From: Magnetovibrio sp.
Lineage (GTDB): Bacteria; Pseudomonadota; Alphaproteobacteria; Rhodospirillales; Magnetovibrionaceae
Reading direction: 5' to 3'
NCBI GenBank assembly: GCA_016763255.1
Contig: JAESUA010000259.1
Coordinates: 1-5,212, forward strand
DNA length: 5,212 bases
Every line of letters begins with the position of its first letter. Position 1 is the first letter of the stretch. The notes under the pieces are model-generated. The model was not told the origin of the DNA, did no database searches, and saw only the letters and a program-made list of their open reading frames with translations. The position numbers and the translations under genes are program-made. Of this stretch, positions 4,403-5,212 are shown one piece after another.

Positions 4403-5212
4403 TTAGTAGGCCTTGGCGTGATCGCTGTCGGGTTCTGCATCGACGATCGGGTGACCGCTGTCGGAGGTTTCGCGGATTTTAATGTCCAGCGGGACTTCGC
4501 CCAAGAAATCCACCTGCAAAAGCTCGGCTTCTTCTCGTGCGCCGCCGTGGCTGAACACATCGGTGCGTTCGCCGCATTTGGGGCATTTGAAGTAGCTCAT
4601 GTTTTCGACGATGCCCAGAACCGGCACGTCAACTTGGCGGAACATGTTGAGACCCTTACGGGCATCCAGCAGGGCGATATCTTGTGGGGTGGAAACGATC
4701 ACCGCACCGGTCAGCGGCACTTGTTGGGACATGGTCAGTTGCACGTCACCGGTGCCCGGCGGCATGTCGATCATCAAAACGTCCAATTCGCCCCATTTCA
4801 CGTCGCGCATCATCTGGATCAAGGCGGTTTGGGCCATCGGGCCGCGCCAAATCACCGGGGTTTCTTCCTCGACCAAGAAACCCATGGACATACATTTGAT
4901 GCCGTGGCCTTCCATGGGGTCGAGCAGTTTGCCGTCGGACGAGTTCGGCTCGCCTTTGATGCCCAACATACGCGGCACGGACGGACCGTAGATATCGGCG
5001 TCCAAAAGACCGACTGTGAGGCCCTGATCGCGCAGTGCCAGGGCGATGTTGACGACGGTGGTGGATTTGCCCACGCCGCCTTTGCCCGATGCCACGGCGA
5101 TGATCGCCTTCACACCCGGCAGAAGCGGGCCTTCGGCGGGGGTCTGAGGGGCACCTTTTTTGGCTGCGGCTTGTCCACCGCTATCTCCGCCGGCTTCGCC
5201 TTCGGCGGTCAA
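4403..5212 (-). CDS. mrp: Mrp/ApbC (NBP35-type) Fe-S cluster carrier ATPase, N-terminus outside the window, C-terminus possibly truncated
   Basis: A cytosolic P-loop ATPase of the Mrp/ApbC family, which carries iron-sulfur clusters to apoproteins. The window holds the last 270 codons before the stop; the first codon seen (TTG, 5212) is not a credible start, and the N-terminal DUF59/MIP18-type domain usual in this family should lie outside. In fragment numbering an Ala/Gly-rich linker (1-32) precedes the deviant Walker [11 protein letters not shown] (42-51). Then come [16 protein letters not shown] (69-84), the switch and Walker B region [15 protein letters not shown] (144-158), [15 protein letters not shown] (174-188), and FKCPKCGE (208-215), whose CxxC pair (210, 213) bridges a cluster in the dimer. 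The frame stops at HAKAY, short of the usual C-terminal helix, which persists in frame just beyond. All catalytic and cluster motifs come before the stop, so a truncated product may still work. Fumarase in this window is an Fe-S enzyme, but any client relation is speculation. Confidence 0.92.
   Translation of the reverse strand: MTAEGEAGGDSGGQAAAKKGAPQTPAEGPLLPGVKAIIAVASGKGGVGKSTTVVNIALALRDQGLTVGLLDADIYGPSVPRMLGIKGEPNSSDGKLLDPMEGHGIKCMSMGFLVEEETPVIWRGPMAQTALIQMMRDVKWGELDVLMIDMPPGTGDVQLTMSQQVPLTGAVIVSTPQDIALLDARKGLNMFRQVDVPVLGIVENMSYFKCPKCGERTDVFSHGGAREEAELLQVDFLGEVPLDIKIRETSDSGHPIVDAEPDSDHAKAY

Noticed and set aside
4249..4560. 103-codon minus-strand frame over the mrp 3' end and terminator
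   Set aside because: It runs through the strong terminator hairpin in a different frame from mrp, and its Lys/Pro/Ser-rich composition is typical of a shadow frame.
1..5212. CRISPR array, insertion sequence, tRNA gene, att site or replication origin
   Set aside because: No regularly spaced repeats, transposase-like frame, terminal inverted repeats, tRNA cloverleaf other than the tmRNA acceptor domain, or DnaA-box cluster was seen on either strand.

Overview
The window looks like a moderate-GC alphaproteobacterial chromosome segment, probably from a free-living, motile, Rhodospirillales-like lineage. Four features support this: an SspB of the alphaproteobacterial type (C-terminus IALDAFRKK), a circularly permuted two-piece tmRNA whose tag resembles that of Caulobacter, a CheZ protein, and an Mrp/ApbC-type Fe-S carrier ATPase. 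The genus cannot be fixed from this sequence alone.

Layout. Positions 1-1852 form a leftward block. In transcription order it holds an ssrA promoter (1824-1852), the permuted tmRNA gene (1525-1817), sspB (936-1475), and the first half of a class I [4Fe-4S] fumarase (803 to 1, cut by the window edge). Divergent from ssrA, and sharing about 190 bp of regulatory DNA with it, is a rightward gene (2047-3354) for a 435-residue protein made of two ThyX-like halves. It is preceded by an extended -10 promoter and a leader that can fold over its own ribosome binding site. cheZ follows on the same strand (3522-4238) behind its own leader. It converges with a leftward mrp/apbC gene (5212 to 4403, 5' end outside the window). 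A strong two-way terminator (4261-4298) separates the two.

How the genes work together. tmRNA adds a degradation tag to proteins on stalled ribosomes, and SspB delivers tagged proteins to ClpXP. The tag source and tag receptor therefore lie next to each other on one strand with about 50 bp between them. The other genes are housekeeping: fumarase (TCA cycle), a ThyX-family protein (possible dTMP synthesis), CheZ (CheY-P dephosphorylation) and Mrp (Fe-S cluster delivery). Fumarase and Mrp are linked only by Fe-S chemistry.

Most notable points: (1) the permuted tmRNA, located by its tag frame, CCA end, G3-U70 acceptor stem and PK1 pseudoknot, beside its own adaptor gene; (2) a tandem ThyX-like protein in which the signature motif appears split, one half keeping SxxESSxRY and the other keeping RHR; (3) an in-frame TAA in mrp followed by 26 family-like codons and a second TAA; (4) a possible SD-sequestering pseudoknot in the thyX-like leader. 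Apart from the new tmRNA coordinates and these oddities I see no mobile element, CRISPR array or clearly novel multi-gene system.
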